A stretch of DNA of 64,000 nt from contig NZ_LZSG01000029.1 in assembly GCF_001665395.1 (NCBI RefSeq), positions 54,244 through 118,243 of the forward strand, given 5' to 3'. Made by a program: the position numbers and the translations under genes. The notes beneath the pieces were generated by a model, which was not told the DNA's origin, did no database searches, and worked only from the letters and a program-made list of their open reading frames with translations. Origin of the DNA: Mycobacterium sp. 1164966.3 (lineage in GTDB: Bacteria; Actinomycetota; Actinomycetes; Mycobacteriales; Mycobacteriaceae). How positions within the stretch are numbered: the first letter of the stretch is position 1; each line of letters starts with the position of its first letter. Below, in pieces: positions 1 through 9,511 of this stretch.

Positions 1-1410
1 GAGCAGGCGGAAAAGGCCCTGCGAGACATCGGTACTCGTTGTGGGGATCCGCACCATTGGGCGACGGTGCGGGCCGCCAACCTGGTCTGGATGCTTGGCC
101 GGCCCAACGACGCCGCAGCGATCCTGGACGGCTTGGCGCTGATGCCAGAGACTCGCCCGCAGCAGGCGGAGCGCATCGCCGTCGAAGCCTGCGTTGACGC
201 GGTGTCCGCGCGCTGTGTATCAGCCGCTGAAAAGGCCAGAGCCGCACTGAGTTCCGCGGATCTGCCGGATTTTCACGCCATGATGGCATCGCTGGCGCTG
301 ATCATGGCAATGGGCGCGCTGGGTGACGTGGATGACCTCACCTCTGTCGCCGAGCAGGCATTGCGTCGCGCTACCACGTCTTTCCAGGCATCGCACATGC
401 GGTTCTGGTTCGGTGCCGTATACGGCCGGGCTTGCCGATTGACCGGCCGCATCGACGAATTCGTCTCTGCCGCAAAGCAGCTCGCCGACTCGGCGCGCGA
501 TGTTCCTGGCCTTGCCTATGCAAACCTGGCATTCCTGTTGGGCCAGGCCGAGCTCGTTCGCGGCGCCGCTGGCGACGCGGTGAAACTCCTTCACGAGGCG
601 CAGGCAGGGGTGCAAAGGCACAGCGTCACAACGGGCCTGCACCCGGCTAGCTGCTTCGCGTTGGCTGAGGCACATGCCAAGCTGGGCCAGCCCGAGGAAG
701 CCAATGAAGCGGCAGCCAAGGCCCGGTCGTGTGTGCCGCCCGACTACCTGTTCATGCACACGGGGTTGGCTCTGGCGAACGGTTGGGCGTTGGCGACAAG
801 CGGTTGCCTGACCGACGCTGTCGAGACCGCGCGGGCCGCGGCTGCGCAGGCGCGCGAGCGTTCTCAGCCTACCCACGAGCTCGCTTGCATCCAGGCTGCG
901 GCCCAGTGGGGCGATAGCTGCGGTGCGGAACGCGCGCGCGAACTGGCCGAGGCGTTGTCGTTGCCGCTAGCCAATGCCGTTGCGCAACACACGGAATCGC
1001 TGCGAGCCAACGACGGCGATGGGCTGCTGGCAGCGTCTTCGGAGTACCGGGCCATCGGTGATCGGGCCGCGGCCGCCGACGCCGCAGCGCAGGCGGCCGC
1101 CATGTTCACCCGCAATGAGCGAAGCAAGCGCGGCCTCTATGCGGCCGCGCTCGCGCGGGAACTGGCCGACGAATGCGGTGGGCTGGACACGCCGGCAATG
1201 CGCAGCCGCGTGGGTCTTCCGCTGTCGGGCCGCCAGCGCTGCGTCGTCGAACTCGTTGTCGCCGGCCTTTCCAACCGCGAGATCGCCGAACGGTTGGTGA
1301 TGTCGGTGCGCACCGTCGAGGGCCACGTGTATCGCGCGTGTCAGCGGGTGGGTGCCCAATCTCGCGAGGAGCTGGCGTCCATCCTGAGCGCCGGCCGCGG
1401 CGCACGCTGA
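1..1410 (+). CDS. LuxR-family transcriptional regulator, 5'-truncated by the window edge
   Basis: The frame is open from base 1 to the TGA at 1408-1410, so only the C-terminal 469 residues are present and the true start lies upstream; the GTG at 67 is merely the first start codon inside the window. Most of the visible protein is an alanine-rich, all-helical, TPR-like region. The last ~60 residues (408-465 of the visible part) form a LuxR/GerE helix-turn-helix with the motifs LSGRQR, GLSNREIAERL and SVRTVEGHV. This is the layout of large LAL-type regulators, which usually carry an N-terminal AAA/ATPase part that would lie outside the window. A P450 gene follows 103 bp downstream on the same strand and is a plausible target. 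The ligand is unknown. Confidence 0.85.
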   Translation, partial: EQAEKALRDIGTRCGDPHHWATVRAANLVWMLGRPNDAAAILDGLALMPETRPQQAERIAVEACVDAVSARCVSAAEKARAALSSADLPDFHAMMASLALIMAMGALGDVDDLTSVAEQALRRATTSFQASHMRFWFGAVYGRACRLTGRIDEFVSAAKQLADSARDVPGLAYANLAFLLGQAELVRGAAGDAVKLLHEAQAGVQRHSVTTGLHPASCFALAEAHAKLGQPEEANEAAAKARSCVPPDYLFMHTGLALANGWALATSGCLTDAVETARAAAAQARERSQPTHELACIQAAAQWGDSCGAERARELAEALSLPLANAVAQHTESLRANDGDGLLAASSEYRAIGDRAAAADAAAQAAAMFTRNERSKRGLYAAALARELADECGGLDTPAMRSRVGLPLSGRQRCVVELVVAGLSNREIAERLVMSVRTVEGHVYRACQRVGAQSREELASILSAGRGAR

Positions 1411-1431
1411 GAGGGCACTCCCGCAACACAA

Positions 1432-1443
1432 GTAGTCGACTAC
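1432..1443. promoter_or_regulatory. 12-bp perfect palindrome upstream of the P450 gene, candidate operator
   Basis: GTAGTCGACTAC is a perfect palindrome in the 103-bp gap between the LuxR-type gene and the P450 gene, about 70 bp before the P450 start. LuxR-type HTH dimers bind dyad sites, so this could be the regulator's site. That is inference from position and symmetry only. Confidence 0.3.
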
Positions 1444-1513
1444 GCTATTGGGCTTTTGCGCGCGTCCCGAGTATTGAAGGCGTCGAAAATCGTCGTGATT
1501 CGGGGAGGTCGCC

Positions 1514-2749
1514 ATGAGTGTCGCTGCCATCGGATTGAAAGCGCCGAGCGTGTTCGAAGCCGACCTTCCTGTCGTCGCATACGAAGAGGCCCCGAGTCCC
1601 GACGAGGCTCACCGAAACCTCCGCAAAGCGCTTGAGCAGAGCTCCATCGCGATGGGGCCGCACGGTCCCGAGATACTGAGCTACGACCTGGTGCACACCA
1701 CATTGCGCGACCATCGGTTCAGTCCACCCCCCGGGCTCGGCCTCGAAACACAGGGCATCACCTCCGGCCCGCTGTGGTTTCGCACCAGCACCAGCCTGCT
1801 GGCCATCAACGGCGCCGATCACACCCGGCTCCGCCGACTCGTGTCGAAGGCGTTCACGCCGCGGTCGGTAGCCCGACTTGAGACCACGATCACGGACATC
1901 CTCAACGAGTTGATCGACCCGCTAACGGCCACCGGACGCTGCGAGATCGTCGGCGATATCGCTCGGCCGTATCCGGTTCCGGTCATCAGCGCGCTGCTGG
2001 GTGCTCCTCGCCAGGATTGGCAGCGCTTTTCCGCATGGGCCGACGACTTCTTCAAGCTCTTCACCTGGAACGTCGCGGCATACGAGCGCGACATCCTCAC
2101 GGCGTGGGAAGAACTCGACGCGTACATCGACGACATGGTGGCCGATCGGCGCCACTCACTCACCGATGATCTGATTTCCGAACTGATCCGCGCCGAGGAC
2201 GACGGCGACCGACTGAGCATCGAAGAGCTGCGGATGCTCGCGGCCGGCATTCTGATGGCGGGCACCGACACGACGCGCAACCAAGTAGCCGCGGCGGTGG
2301 ATGTCTTCTGTGACCATCCCGAGCAGTGGGAACTCCTCGCGGAAGAGCCCGAGCTGGCGATGAAGGCTGTCGAAGAGGTGATGCGTTATACGCCGGTGGT
2401 TTTCGGCGTGATGAGGATCGCGGCTGAGGATGTCGAGCTGGACGGGGTCATCATTCCGGCCGGCACCTTCGTCATATGCAACACGGCCGCCGCCAACCGC
2501 GACCCCAGCGTCTTCGACGAGCCGGATCGCCTCGACATCACGCGCAAGGGGGCGGCGCCGATGCAGACTTTCGGCGCAGGCGCGCACTACTGTCTTGGCG
2601 CGAACCTGGCCAGGCGCGAGCTTGCGGAGGCGCTGCGGGTGATGGCCAGCCGGATGCGGAATCTGCGTCACGCCGGACCGTGCGTGTGGAAGCCGATGGT
2701 CGGAATCACCGGCCCGGCAACGCTTCCGGTTCAGTTCGACGTCGCCTAA
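1514..2749 (+). CDS. Cytochrome P450 monooxygenase
   Basis: A 411-residue soluble bacterial P450 of normal family length. All diagnostic motifs are present: the I-helix oxygen-activation motif AGTDTT (residues 249-254), the K-helix ExxR as EEVMR (E288, R291), and the haem-binding loop FGAGAHYCLG (353-362) with C360 as the axial thiolate ligand. It would oxidise a small hydrophobic substrate using electrons from a ferredoxin and reductase, neither of which is encoded nearby. The ATG at 1514 follows GGGGAGG at good spacing. The gene lies downstream of a LuxR-type regulator on the same strand and may be controlled by it. Neither gene is at this place in M. tuberculosis as I recall it. CYP family and substrate cannot be assigned here. 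Confidence 0.95.
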   Translation: MSVAAIGLKAPSVFEADLPVVAYEEAPSPDEAHRNLRKALEQSSIAMGPHGPEILSYDLVHTTLRDHRFSPPPGLGLETQGITSGPLWFRTSTSLLAINGADHTRLRRLVSKAFTPRSVARLETTITDILNELIDPLTATGRCEIVGDIARPYPVPVISALLGAPRQDWQRFSAWADDFFKLFTWNVAAYERDILTAWEELDAYIDDMVADRRHSLTDDLISELIRAEDDGDRLSIEELRMLAAGILMAGTDTTRNQVAAAVDVFCDHPEQWELLAEEPELAMKAVEEVMRYTPVVFGVMRIAAEDVELDGVIIPAGTFVICNTAAANRDPSVFDEPDRLDITRKGAAPMQTFGAGAHYCLGANLARRELAEALRVMASRMRNLRHAGPCVWKPMVGITGPATLPVQFDVA

Positions 2750-2762
2750 GCCTGCCAGGTCC

Positions 2763-3188
2763 TCATGGCCGCGGCTGGACGTCCACGCTCGGCGGCCGGG
2801 GCGACGGCTCTGGACGCATCGAGCGCCGCACGATGCTGAAGGTGACGGCGCCGACGGCCAGCGTCGCGGCGGCGGCCCCGGCGATCAGCCACGGCCGCTT
2901 GTTGTGACGTCGGGACTGACGCGCTTCCTGGAATGCCTGCGGCAGGTTGGTGACCACTTCCTGGGCGGCGGCCAGTTCCTGAGCGAGCGACTCCTGGGCG
3001 GCGGCGAGTTCTCTGGCCAGCCTGCCTTCTCGATAACGGCGGCGCAGCGACGAGGCGGTTGTCTGCGCAGATTGCAGCCCGATCCCGGCAAGGCCTCGCG
3101 TGACATCCATCGGCCCCACCGCCGAGTAAGTCAGGCCGCGGGTCAATCGCTCCTGAGGGGTTAGCCGGGCTTGCGTCTTCGCGCTCAT
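2763..3188 (-). CDS. cwsA: Cell wall synthesis protein CwsA
   Basis: A 141-residue protein with a long charged, coiled-coil-prone helical segment (about 50-95) and a single C-terminal transmembrane helix (100-120) followed by a short proline-rich tail. This layout, and the position just before ppiA, match Rv0008c/CwsA, a mycobacterial protein reported to interact with CrgA and the polar scaffold Wag31. I chose the ATG at 3188 because AAAGG lies just upstream; a longer frame to 3239 has no such support. It is transcribed away from ppiA. The function is transferred from the ortholog. Confidence 0.85.
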   Translation of the reverse strand: MSAKTQARLTPQERLTRGLTYSAVGPMDVTRGLAGIGLQSAQTTASSLRRRYREGRLARELAAAQESLAQELAAAQEVVTNLPQAFQEARQSRRHNKRPWLIAGAAAATLAVGAVTFSIVRRSMRPEPSPRPPSVDVQPRP

Positions 3189-3283
3189 TTGCCGCCTTTC
3201 TGTAGCCGCCGTTTCTCCAACATCCCCACAGACTGCCACCGTCGGGCCGCTCGTGACACCCGATGCGGCCGCGCACCGGCGTG

Positions 3284-3832
3284 ATGGCAGACTGTGTTCC
3301 CGTGACCAACAGCCCCCATCAGACCGCCACCGCCACGCTGCACACCAACCGCGGTGACATCAAGATCGCCCTGTTCGGAAACCACGCGCCCAAAACTGTC
3401 GCGAATTTCGTCGGCCTGGCGCAGGGAACCAAGGAGTACTCGACCCAGAACGCATCGGGCGGGCCTTCCGGTCCGTTCTACGATGGCGCGGTCTTTCACC
3501 GGGTGATCAAGGGTTTCATGATCCAGGGCGGCGACCCGACCGGAACCGGCCGCGGCGGCCCGGGCTACAAGTTCGCCGACGAGTTCCACCCCGAGCTGCA
3601 ATTCGACAAGCCCTATCTGCTGGCGATGGCCAACGCGGGTCCGGGCACCAACGGCTCACAGTTCTTCATCACCGTCGGGCAGACGCCTCACCTCAACCGG
3701 CGGCACACGATCTTCGGCGAAGTGACCGATCCCGAGTCGCAGCGGGTTGTCGACACCATTGCCACCACCCCCACCGACGGCAACGACCGGCCCACCGAGC
3801 CGGTTGTCATCGAGTCGATCACGATCTCGTAA
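3284..3832 (+). CDS. ppiA: Peptidyl-prolyl cis-trans isomerase A (cyclophilin)
   Basis: A 182-residue cyclophilin-type isomerase that catalyses cis-trans rotation of prolyl bonds during protein folding. The core motifs are visible: [14 protein letters not shown] with the catalytic Arg, [10 protein letters not shown], and HTIFGEV. It has no signal peptide, so it should be cytosolic. The ATG at 3284 (MADCVPV) gives the same length as M. tuberculosis PpiA (182 aa); an upstream ATG at 3263 and a GTG at 3302 are alternatives. It is divergent from cwsA and convergent with the small membrane protein downstream. Confidence 0.95.
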   Translation: MADCVPVTNSPHQTATATLHTNRGDIKIALFGNHAPKTVANFVGLAQGTKEYSTQNASGGPSGPFYDGAVFHRVIKGFMIQGGDPTGTGRGGPGYKFADEFHPELQFDKPYLLAMANAGPGTNGSQFFITVGQTPHLNRRHTIFGEVTDPESQRVVDTIATTPTDGNDRPTEPVVIESITIS

Positions 3833-3923
3833 GCGGCACGGCCCAGGCGCCGCGAGGGTGCGCAAAATGCCGTCCGCGACGGCGTGTCGGTGTACATACT
3901 GCGCACGCTCGCCGGGAAGCGCA

Positions 3924-4337
3924 CTAACCGGCGTAGCCGGCGTCGGTGAGCGCGTCGAGCACGTCCACCGGATCGGTTCCGAGGTCCCAGCGGGACAGCA
4001 CGGTCAGCCCGCCGTTGGCCGTTTCGATCTCGAGCAACCGCACTGTGCGGGCCCAGCGGCGGAACTCGGTGATCCGGATGATCTTGATGTCGGAGGGTTG
4101 CAATAGCTGCGTGCGGAACCACCCTCGCACGGCCAGGCGAGCGGAGGTAATTGCCAGCTTTGGACGCGCGCGCCACGAGAAGCCCGCAAACAAGATCAAA
4201 CCCAGTGCGGCAATGCCCGCCATAACGCGCCCCGGCGCGTCTGTGACCACGGTCACACCGGCGATAGCCATCATGACACCCACAACGCCGCAACCTGCGA
4301 TTCCAGCGGCGGGAGGCTCCCATTGAGTTTGCTGCAT
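3924..4337 (-). CDS. Small membrane protein with PH-like domain (Rv0010c type)
   Basis: A 137-residue protein with two closely spaced hydrophobic helices in its first ~50 residues, then a basic soluble part (LAVRGWFRTQLL, IKIIRITEFRRW, LLEIETANGGL, DLGTDPVDVLDAL) that looks like a bacterial PH-type fold. Sequence and position match Rv0010c of M. tuberculosis. The start at 4337 (MQQTQWEP) is preferred because the ortholog begins there. The function is unknown; its place beside crgA suggests an envelope role, which is inference. Confidence 0.8.
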   Translation of the reverse strand: MQQTQWEPPAAGIAGCGVVGVMMAIAGVTVVTDAPGRVMAGIAALGLILFAGFSWRARPKLAITSARLAVRGWFRTQLLQPSDIKIIRITEFRRWARTVRLLEIETANGGLTVLSRWDLGTDPVDVLDALTDAGYAG

Positions 4338-4372
4338 GCGGGTTCTACACCCTCCCACCACTGGCGATGCAG

Positions 4373-4381
4373 TTATCCACA
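4373..4381. promoter_or_regulatory. DnaA-box-like 9-mer
   Basis: TTATCCACA matches the classical E. coli DnaA box consensus exactly. It lies in the crgA/Rv0010c-type intergenic gap. A single 9-mer is weak evidence, although this chromosome region should be close to oriC. Confidence 0.25.
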
Positions 4382-4403
4382 AGCGCTATCAACAGTGGGG
4401 ATA

Positions 4404-4421
4404 AATCACACGCGTGTGATT
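4404..4421. promoter_or_regulatory. 18-bp perfect palindrome, candidate operator
   Basis: AATCACACGCGTGTGATT is perfectly self-complementary. It lies upstream of the Rv0010c-type gene (start 4337) and downstream of crgA (end 4493), both on the reverse strand. No T-run follows, so it looks like a dimeric repressor or CRP-like site rather than a terminator. The cognate protein is unknown. Confidence 0.4.
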
Positions 4422-4492
4422 GAGGGGCGGGTAAGTTGCTGGCTCAGTAAAGAATTGCCACCAAAATGAATTCATCACATGTCTAAGGTTGC

Positions 4493-4774
4493 TCAGTGCC
4501 AGCGCATCGTGAGCAACAATCCAGTGATCATGAAAGCGAACGCGATGGCGTAGTTCCACGGCCCCAGTTCCGCCATCCAGTGCAGGGCGGCCGGGGCCTG
4601 GCTGCCCACCGCCGCCAACTGGAACACCATCAGCCAGACCAGGCCGATCAGCATCAGACCGACGAACAACGCGACGAACCACACGCTCGACGGTCCGACC
4701 TTGACTTTCACCGGTGTGCGGCTCACCGCGCTGACGGTGAAGTCGTTCTTCTTGCGGACCTTGGACTTGGGCAT
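4493..4774 (-). CDS. crgA: Cell division protein CrgA
   Basis: A 93-residue protein beginning MPKSKVRKK, with a short basic cytoplasmic N-terminus and two transmembrane helices (about 31-53 and 70-91). This is the standard size and topology of actinobacterial CrgA, a septal membrane protein that binds FtsZ, FtsQ, FtsI and PbpA and helps place the division machinery. Its neighbours (cwsA, and pbpA/rodA/pknAB a few kb away) fit this role. It is divergently oriented to the DUF881 gene at 4901, with 126 bp between starts for two promoters. Confidence 0.95.
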   Translation of the reverse strand: MPKSKVRKKNDFTVSAVSRTPVKVKVGPSSVWFVALFVGLMLIGLVWLMVFQLAAVGSQAPAALHWMAELGPWNYAIAFAFMITGLLLTMRWH

Positions 4775-4900
4775 GATTTCCTCGGGCTACCTCGGGAACA
4801 CACTGGGCGGGACGGATGCAACGATAACGAAGCATGCCCAGGCTATGGCTCGGCTACGAGACTAACCCACCTGGGACCGCGACCGAGGAACGGAACTCCG

Positions 4901-5662
4901 ATGAAACGTGCGCAGGACGCGACGGATGCGCGCCGCTCATCGTGGCGTTTCGGTGTGCCGTTGGTGTGCCTGCTGGCCGGTCTGCTGCTGGCCGCGACGC
5001 ACGGGGTATCCGGCGGCGCCGAAATCCGTCGCAGTGACGCACCACGGCTGGTCGACCTGGTCCGCGAGACACGGTCATCGGTGAGCCGTCTGGACGCCGA
5101 GCGCAACGAACTGGCCGGCAAGATCGACGCGGCGCACGGCAGGTCTTCGGACACCGCGCTCGCGGCGATGCTGCGGCGGTCCGCCGAGCTGGCCGGTGAG
5201 GCAGGCATGAACCCGGTCCACGGGCCGGGTTTGGTGGTCACCCTCGACGATGCGCAGCGCGACGCCAATGGCCGTTTTCCGCGCGACGCCTCCCCTGACG
5301 ACCTGGTGGTGCATCAGCAAGATATCGAGGCCGTCCTCAACGCGTTGTGGAGCGCGGACGCCGAGGCGATCCAGATGCAGGACCAGCGAATCATTGCGAC
5401 CTCGATGCCCCGCTGTGTGGGCAACACGTTGCTGCTCAACGGCCGCACCTACAGCCCGCCGTACACGATCACCGCGATCGGCAATGCCTCGGCCATGCAG
5501 GCCGCCCTCGCCGCCGCTCCCCTGGTGACCCTCTACAAGCAGTACGTGGTCCGATTCGGTCTGGGCTACCGCGAAGAGGTCAAGCCGGACGTGCAGATCG
5601 TCGGGCGCACCGAGCCGGTCCGGATGCACTTCGCCCAGCCCGCCGGGCCTATCGGCTACTGA
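4901..5662 (+). CDS. DUF881 membrane-anchored protein (Rv0012 type)
   Basis: A 253-residue protein with an N-terminal transmembrane or signal-anchor helix (about 17-36, VPLVCLLAGLLLAATHG), a coiled-coil stretch (about 50-80) and a DUF881 domain with MNPVHGPGLVVTLDDA, VHQQDIEAVLNALW and NGRTYSPPYTITAIG. DUF881 proteins occur beside division genes in actinobacteria and Firmicutes and are thought to be extracytoplasmic. The start is the ATG at 4901 (MKRAQDA); the longer frame back to 4496 is antisense to crgA and not credible. It lies 15 bp upstream of trpG and probably shares its transcript. Confidence 0.85.
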   Translation: MKRAQDATDARRSSWRFGVPLVCLLAGLLLAATHGVSGGAEIRRSDAPRLVDLVRETRSSVSRLDAERNELAGKIDAAHGRSSDTALAAMLRRSAELAGEAGMNPVHGPGLVVTLDDAQRDANGRFPRDASPDDLVVHQQDIEAVLNALWSADAEAIQMQDQRIIATSMPRCVGNTLLLNGRTYSPPYTITAIGNASAMQAALAAAPLVTLYKQYVVRFGLGYREEVKPDVQIVGRTEPVRMHFAQPAGPIGY

Positions 5663-5677
5663 AGGTAGCCTGGCACG

Positions 5678-6358
5678 ATGCGGATCCTGGTCGTCGACAA
5701 CTACGACAGCTTCGTCTTCAACCTGGTGCAATACCTCGGACAGCTCGGTGTCGAGGCCCAGGTGTGGCGCAACGACGACGCCCGGTTGTCCGACAAGACC
5801 GTTGAGCAGTTCGACGGCGTGCTGCTGAGCCCGGGTCCGGGCACCCCGGAACGGGCCGGCGCGTCGATCAATCTGGTGCGTGCGTGCGCTGCGGCGCGGA
5901 CCCCGCTGCTGGGGGTCTGCCTGGGACACCAAGCCATCGGCGTCGCGTTCGGGGCCACCGTCGACCGCGCCCCAGAGCTGCTGCACGGCAAGACCAGCCA
6001 CGTATTCCATACGAATTCCGGTGTGCTGCAAGGCCTTCCGGATCCATTTACGGCAACCCGGTACCATTCGCTGACCATCCTGCCGGAGTCGCTGCCGACG
6101 GTGCTCGAGGTCACGGCGCGCACCCGCAGCGGCGTGATCATGGGTGTGCGACACACCGAACTACCGATCCACGGCGTCCAGTTCCATCCCGAGTCGATCC
6201 TGACCGAGGGCGGCCACCGGATGCTGGCCAACTGGCTCGAGTTCTGTGGGTGGACGCGAGACGACACACTGGTTCGCCGGCTGGAGAATGAGGTACTCGC
6301 CGCGGTGCGGCCACACCTGCCGGCTGAAAGCGAGGCTACTGGCCGAACGTCAGCGTGA
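5678..6358 (+). CDS. trpG: Glutamine amidotransferase subunit of anthranilate/p-aminobenzoate synthase
   Basis: A 226-residue class I glutamine amidotransferase. It begins MRILVVDNYDSFVFNL and has the nucleophile elbow GVCLGHQ (Cys nucleophile) and the catalytic His-Glu in GVQFHPESI. It releases ammonia from glutamine for anthranilate (tryptophan) or aminodeoxychorismate (folate) synthesis. The partner synthase subunit is not nearby. In M. tuberculosis this gene (Rv0013) is trpG, also called pabA-like, so the pathway is ambiguous. Its 3' end overlaps the end of pknB tail to tail by 23 bp. Confidence 0.92.
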   Translation: MRILVVDNYDSFVFNLVQYLGQLGVEAQVWRNDDARLSDKTVEQFDGVLLSPGPGTPERAGASINLVRACAAARTPLLGVCLGHQAIGVAFGATVDRAPELLHGKTSHVFHTNSGVLQGLPDPFTATRYHSLTILPESLPTVLEVTARTRSGVIMGVRHTELPIHGVQFHPESILTEGGHRMLANWLEFCGWTRDDTLVRRLENEVLAAVRPHLPAESEATGRTSA

Positions 6359-8213
6359 TGATTCCGCTGTAGTTGACCGGCGTCCCAGCCGACGGGCTTT
6401 GCGAGATGACTTTGTTGTGTCCGGCCCCGCCGGCGTCCACGTCGGGGCCCCGGTCCAGCGCGCCTGTCCATCCCAGGTTGCGAAGTCGCGGTTCGGCGTC
6501 GACCCAGAACATGCCGCGCACGTCGGGCATCACGAACTGGTTGCCCTTGGAGACCTGCAATTCGATCACCGAGTCGACGGCGGCGGGCTGGCCCGGGGGC
6601 GGACTGGTGCCGATCACCTCGCCTTTCGGACGGGGGCTGTCCACGTCGGCCTGACTGAACTTGCTGAAGCCGTAAACGGTCAGGTTCTTCTGCGCCAATT
6701 CAACGGTTTGTCCCTTGACGTCGGGGACCTGTTTGGTCTCCGGCCCGGAGCCGATGATGACGGTGATCACGTTGGTGATCGCATACGACTGGGTGGCCGG
6801 GGGGTTGGTCCCGATGACCTTGCCCGCCTGCTCGGGGGTCGACGCCGAGGTCGTCTGCTTGAACTTGCTGAACCCGGCCCGCTTCAGCCGGTCGACCGCC
6901 TCGGTGTAGGTCATCGAGGTGACGTCGGGTATTTCGCGTTGCTCGGGACCGGTCGAGACGTTGATGGTGATCACGTCGCCCGCACCCACCGAGGTATTGG
7001 CGCCGGGCTCGGTGCCGATGACATGGTCGGGCGGGATCGTCGAGTCGGGCTTCTGCTGGGTGCGTGTCTTGAAGCCCTTGTTCTGCAGCGAGGCAATGGC
7101 ATCGGCCGACACTTGACCGCGCACGTCGGGCACCTGAACGTCTCGGGGGTTTCCGCCGAACGCGTTGAAGCCGATGACGACGACGATCGTCAGCACCGCC
7201 AGCACGGCGACCACGGCGGCCCAGCGGCCGATCGAACCGCCGCCGCGGTCGCCGTCGTCGTCGAAGTTCTGCCTGGGCAACGGATCGGTGCGCGGTCCGC
7301 CGTACCCCCCACCGCCGGACGACAGCAGCGAGCTCCGGTCGGCGTCGGTCAGCACCTTGGGCGCCTCGGGTGTCTCACCGTTGTGCACCCGAACCAGGTC
7401 GGCACGCATCTCGGCCGCGGTCTGGTAGCGGTTGTCGGGGTTCTTGGCCAGCGCTTTGAGAACGACGGCGTCGAGGTCGGCGGAGATCCCCTCGTGTCGT
7501 TCCGACGGCGGAACGGGGTCCTCGCGGACATGCTGATAGGCCACCGCGACGGGCGAGTCGCCGGTGAAAGGTGGTTCGCCGGTGACGATTTCGTAAAGCA
7601 CGCAGCCCAGTGAATAGACGTCGGACCGGGCGTCGACGGAGTCGCCGCGGGCCTGTTCGGGCGAAAGGTATTGCGCGGTCCCGATCACCGCCGCCGTCTG
7701 GGTGACGCTGTTGCCGCCGTCGGCGATGGCGCGGGCGATGCCGAAGTCCATCACCTTGACCGCGTTGGTGGTGCTGATCATGATGTTCGCCGGCTTGACG
7801 TCGCGGTGAATGATGCCGTTCTGGTGGCTGAAGTTCAGCGCCTGGCAGGCGTCGGCGATGATCTCGATGGCTCGCCGGGGCGGCATCGGACCGTCGGTGT
7901 GCACGATGTCGCGCAGCGTGACGCCGTCGACGTACTCCATCACGATGTACGGCAGCGGGCCCGACGGCGTTTCCGCCTCGCCGGTGTCATACACCGCGAC
8001 TATCGACGGGTGGTTCAGCGCCGCCGCGTTTTGCGCCTCGCGCCGGAAGCGCAGGTAGAAGCTGGGGTCGCGGGCCAGATCCGCGCGCAGCACCTTTACC
8101 GCGACCTCGCGGTGCAAGCGGAGGTCGCGGGCCAGATGAACCTCGGACATACCCCCGAAACCGAGGATGTCGCCCAGTTCATAGCGGTCGGACAGGTGCT
8201 GGGGGGTCGTCAT
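6336..8213 (-). CDS. pknB: Receptor serine/threonine protein kinase PknB
   Basis: A 625-residue transmembrane kinase that controls cell growth and peptidoglycan synthesis. The N-terminal kinase domain has a glycine loop [11 protein letters not shown], catalytic [13 protein letters not shown], and the activation loop [14 protein letters not shown], whose two threonines are the known autophosphorylation sites. A juxtamembrane linker, one transmembrane helix (about 333-352) and four extracellular PASTA repeats follow; PASTA repeats bind muropeptides and lipid II. The ATG overlaps the pknA stop as ATGA, so translation is probably coupled. It is the last gene of the fhaA-pknB operon. Confidence 0.98.
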   Translation of the reverse strand: MTTPQHLSDRYELGDILGFGGMSEVHLARDLRLHREVAVKVLRADLARDPSFYLRFRREAQNAAALNHPSIVAVYDTGEAETPSGPLPYIVMEYVDGVTLRDIVHTDGPMPPRRAIEIIADACQALNFSHQNGIIHRDVKPANIMISTTNAVKVMDFGIARAIADGGNSVTQTAAVIGTAQYLSPEQARGDSVDARSDVYSLGCVLYEIVTGEPPFTGDSPVAVAYQHVREDPVPPSERHEGISADLDAVVLKALAKNPDNRYQTAAEMRADLVRVHNGETPEAPKVLTDADRSSLLSSGGGGYGGPRTDPLPRQNFDDDGDRGGGSIGRWAAVVAVLAVLTIVVVIGFNAFGGNPRDVQVPDVRGQVSADAIASLQNKGFKTRTQQKPDSTIPPDHVIGTEPGANTSVGAGDVITINVSTGPEQREIPDVTSMTYTEAVDRLKRAGFSKFKQTTSASTPEQAGKVIGTNPPATQSYAITNVITVIIGSGPETKQVPDVKGQTVELAQKNLTVYGFSKFSQADVDSPRPKGEVIGTSPPPGQPAAVDSVIELQVSKGNQFVMPDVRGMFWVDAEPRLRNLGWTGALDRGPDVDAGGAGHNKVISQSPSAGTPVNYSGIITLTFGQ

Positions 8214-9511
8214 TCCGGTGTCTCATGTCGGGCCGGCGAGTGACCGGGTTGCGGCATCAACCTGACAACCCAGCCGAGTTCGGCCGGTTGACGTCCAGAA
8301 TTACCCGTTTCCGCGCGATCCGTCCAATTCAGTCCGGGCCGGTCGGACGCCATCCCGCTGGGGGTGTTGCTGGCCGGGGTTCCGGTGTCGGTGAACGTCG
8401 GTGTGGGCGACTCGTTTCCGCCGCGATTCATCACAATGAGCACGGCGATGATGATCGCCAGGGCTCCGAGCACCCCGGCGGCCCACAGCAGCGCGCGCTG
8501 CCCGGAGGAAAAGGTGCGCCGGGCCGGCGGGCGGCGACCCCCGGTCGACGGTCGGGACCGCGCCGCAGCGGCGGTTCGGCCGCTCGGCGTGGCAGCGACC
8601 CTGGCCGGCGTGGCCGACGGGATGGCGGCCGGGGACGCCCGGCCCGGCGGCGGTGACTGGCTGGGCCGCGGCGGCCGCCGGCCGGCCCGCACCGCGGCGA
8701 CGGCGTCGGCGAACGGTCCCCCGCTGCGGTAGCGCATCTGCGGGTTCTTGACCAGAGTGATCTCGATGAGCTCCCGCACATTGGCCGGCAGCTCGGTGGG
8801 CAATGGCGGCGGCGGCTCCTTGATGTGCTTCATCGCCACCGTCAGCGCACCGTCGCCGATGAACGGCCGCTTACCCGAAACCGCTTCGTAGCCAACGACT
8901 CCCAGGGCATAGACATCACTGGCCGGGGTGGCTTCGTGGCCCAGCGCCTGTTCGGGTGCGATGTATTGAGCGGTGCCCATCACCATGCCGGTCTGGGTCA
9001 CCGGCGCCGCGTCGACGGCCTTGGCGATACCGAAGTCGGTGATCTTCACCTGACCGGTGGGCGTGATCATGATGTTGCCCGGTTTCACGTCGCGGTGGAC
9101 CAGACCGGCGGCGTGCGCGACTTGAAGTGCCCGGCCGGTCTGCTCGAGCATGTCCAGCGCGTGCCGCAACGACAGCCGGCCGGTCCGCTTGAGCACCGAG
9201 TTCAGCGGCTCGCCGTTGACCAGCTCCATGACCAGATAGGCGGTCCGGCCCTCTCCGTTCATCTGGCTCTCGCCGTAATCGTGGACCTGGGCGATCCCGG
9301 GATGGTTGAGCATCGCCGTGGTCCGCGCCTCAGCGCGGAACCGTTCGATGAATTCGGGATCCTGGGAGAACTCCGCTTTGAGCACCTTGACAGCGACGCG
9401 TCGGCCCAGCCGGCTGTCGACCGCCTCCCAGACTTGCCCCATGCCGCCGGTGGCGATGAGGCGCTGCAGGCGGTACCTGCCGGACAGGGTCACACCAACT
9501 CGTGGGCTCAT
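8210..9511 (-). CDS. pknA: Serine/threonine protein kinase PknA
   Basis: A 433-residue transmembrane kinase for cell shape and division (known targets include Wag31 and FtsZ). It has the glycine loop [24 protein letters not shown] and an activation loop with [15 protein letters not shown] proline/arginine-rich linker leads to a single transmembrane helix (about residues 339-360) and a short Thr/Ser-rich extracellular tail without PASTA repeats. The start at 9511 (MSPRVGVTL) matches the known protein length of ~431; upstream sequence in frame belongs to pbpA. Its start and stop both overlap neighbours by 4 bp (pbpA before it, pknB after it). Confidence 0.97.
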   Translation of the reverse strand: MSPRVGVTLSGRYRLQRLIATGGMGQVWEAVDSRLGRRVAVKVLKAEFSQDPEFIERFRAEARTTAMLNHPGIAQVHDYGESQMNGEGRTAYLVMELVNGEPLNSVLKRTGRLSLRHALDMLEQTGRALQVAHAAGLVHRDVKPGNIMITPTGQVKITDFGIAKAVDAAPVTQTGMVMGTAQYIAPEQALGHEATPASDVYALGVVGYEAVSGKRPFIGDGALTVAMKHIKEPPPPLPTELPANVRELIEITLVKNPQMRYRSGGPFADAVAAVRAGRRPPRPSQSPPPGRASPAAIPSATPARVAATPSGRTAAAARSRPSTGGRRPPARRTFSSGQRALLWAAGVLGALAIIIAVLIVMNRGGNESPTPTFTDTGTPASNTPSGMASDRPGLNWTDRAETGNSGRQPAELGWVVRLMPQPGHSPARHETPE

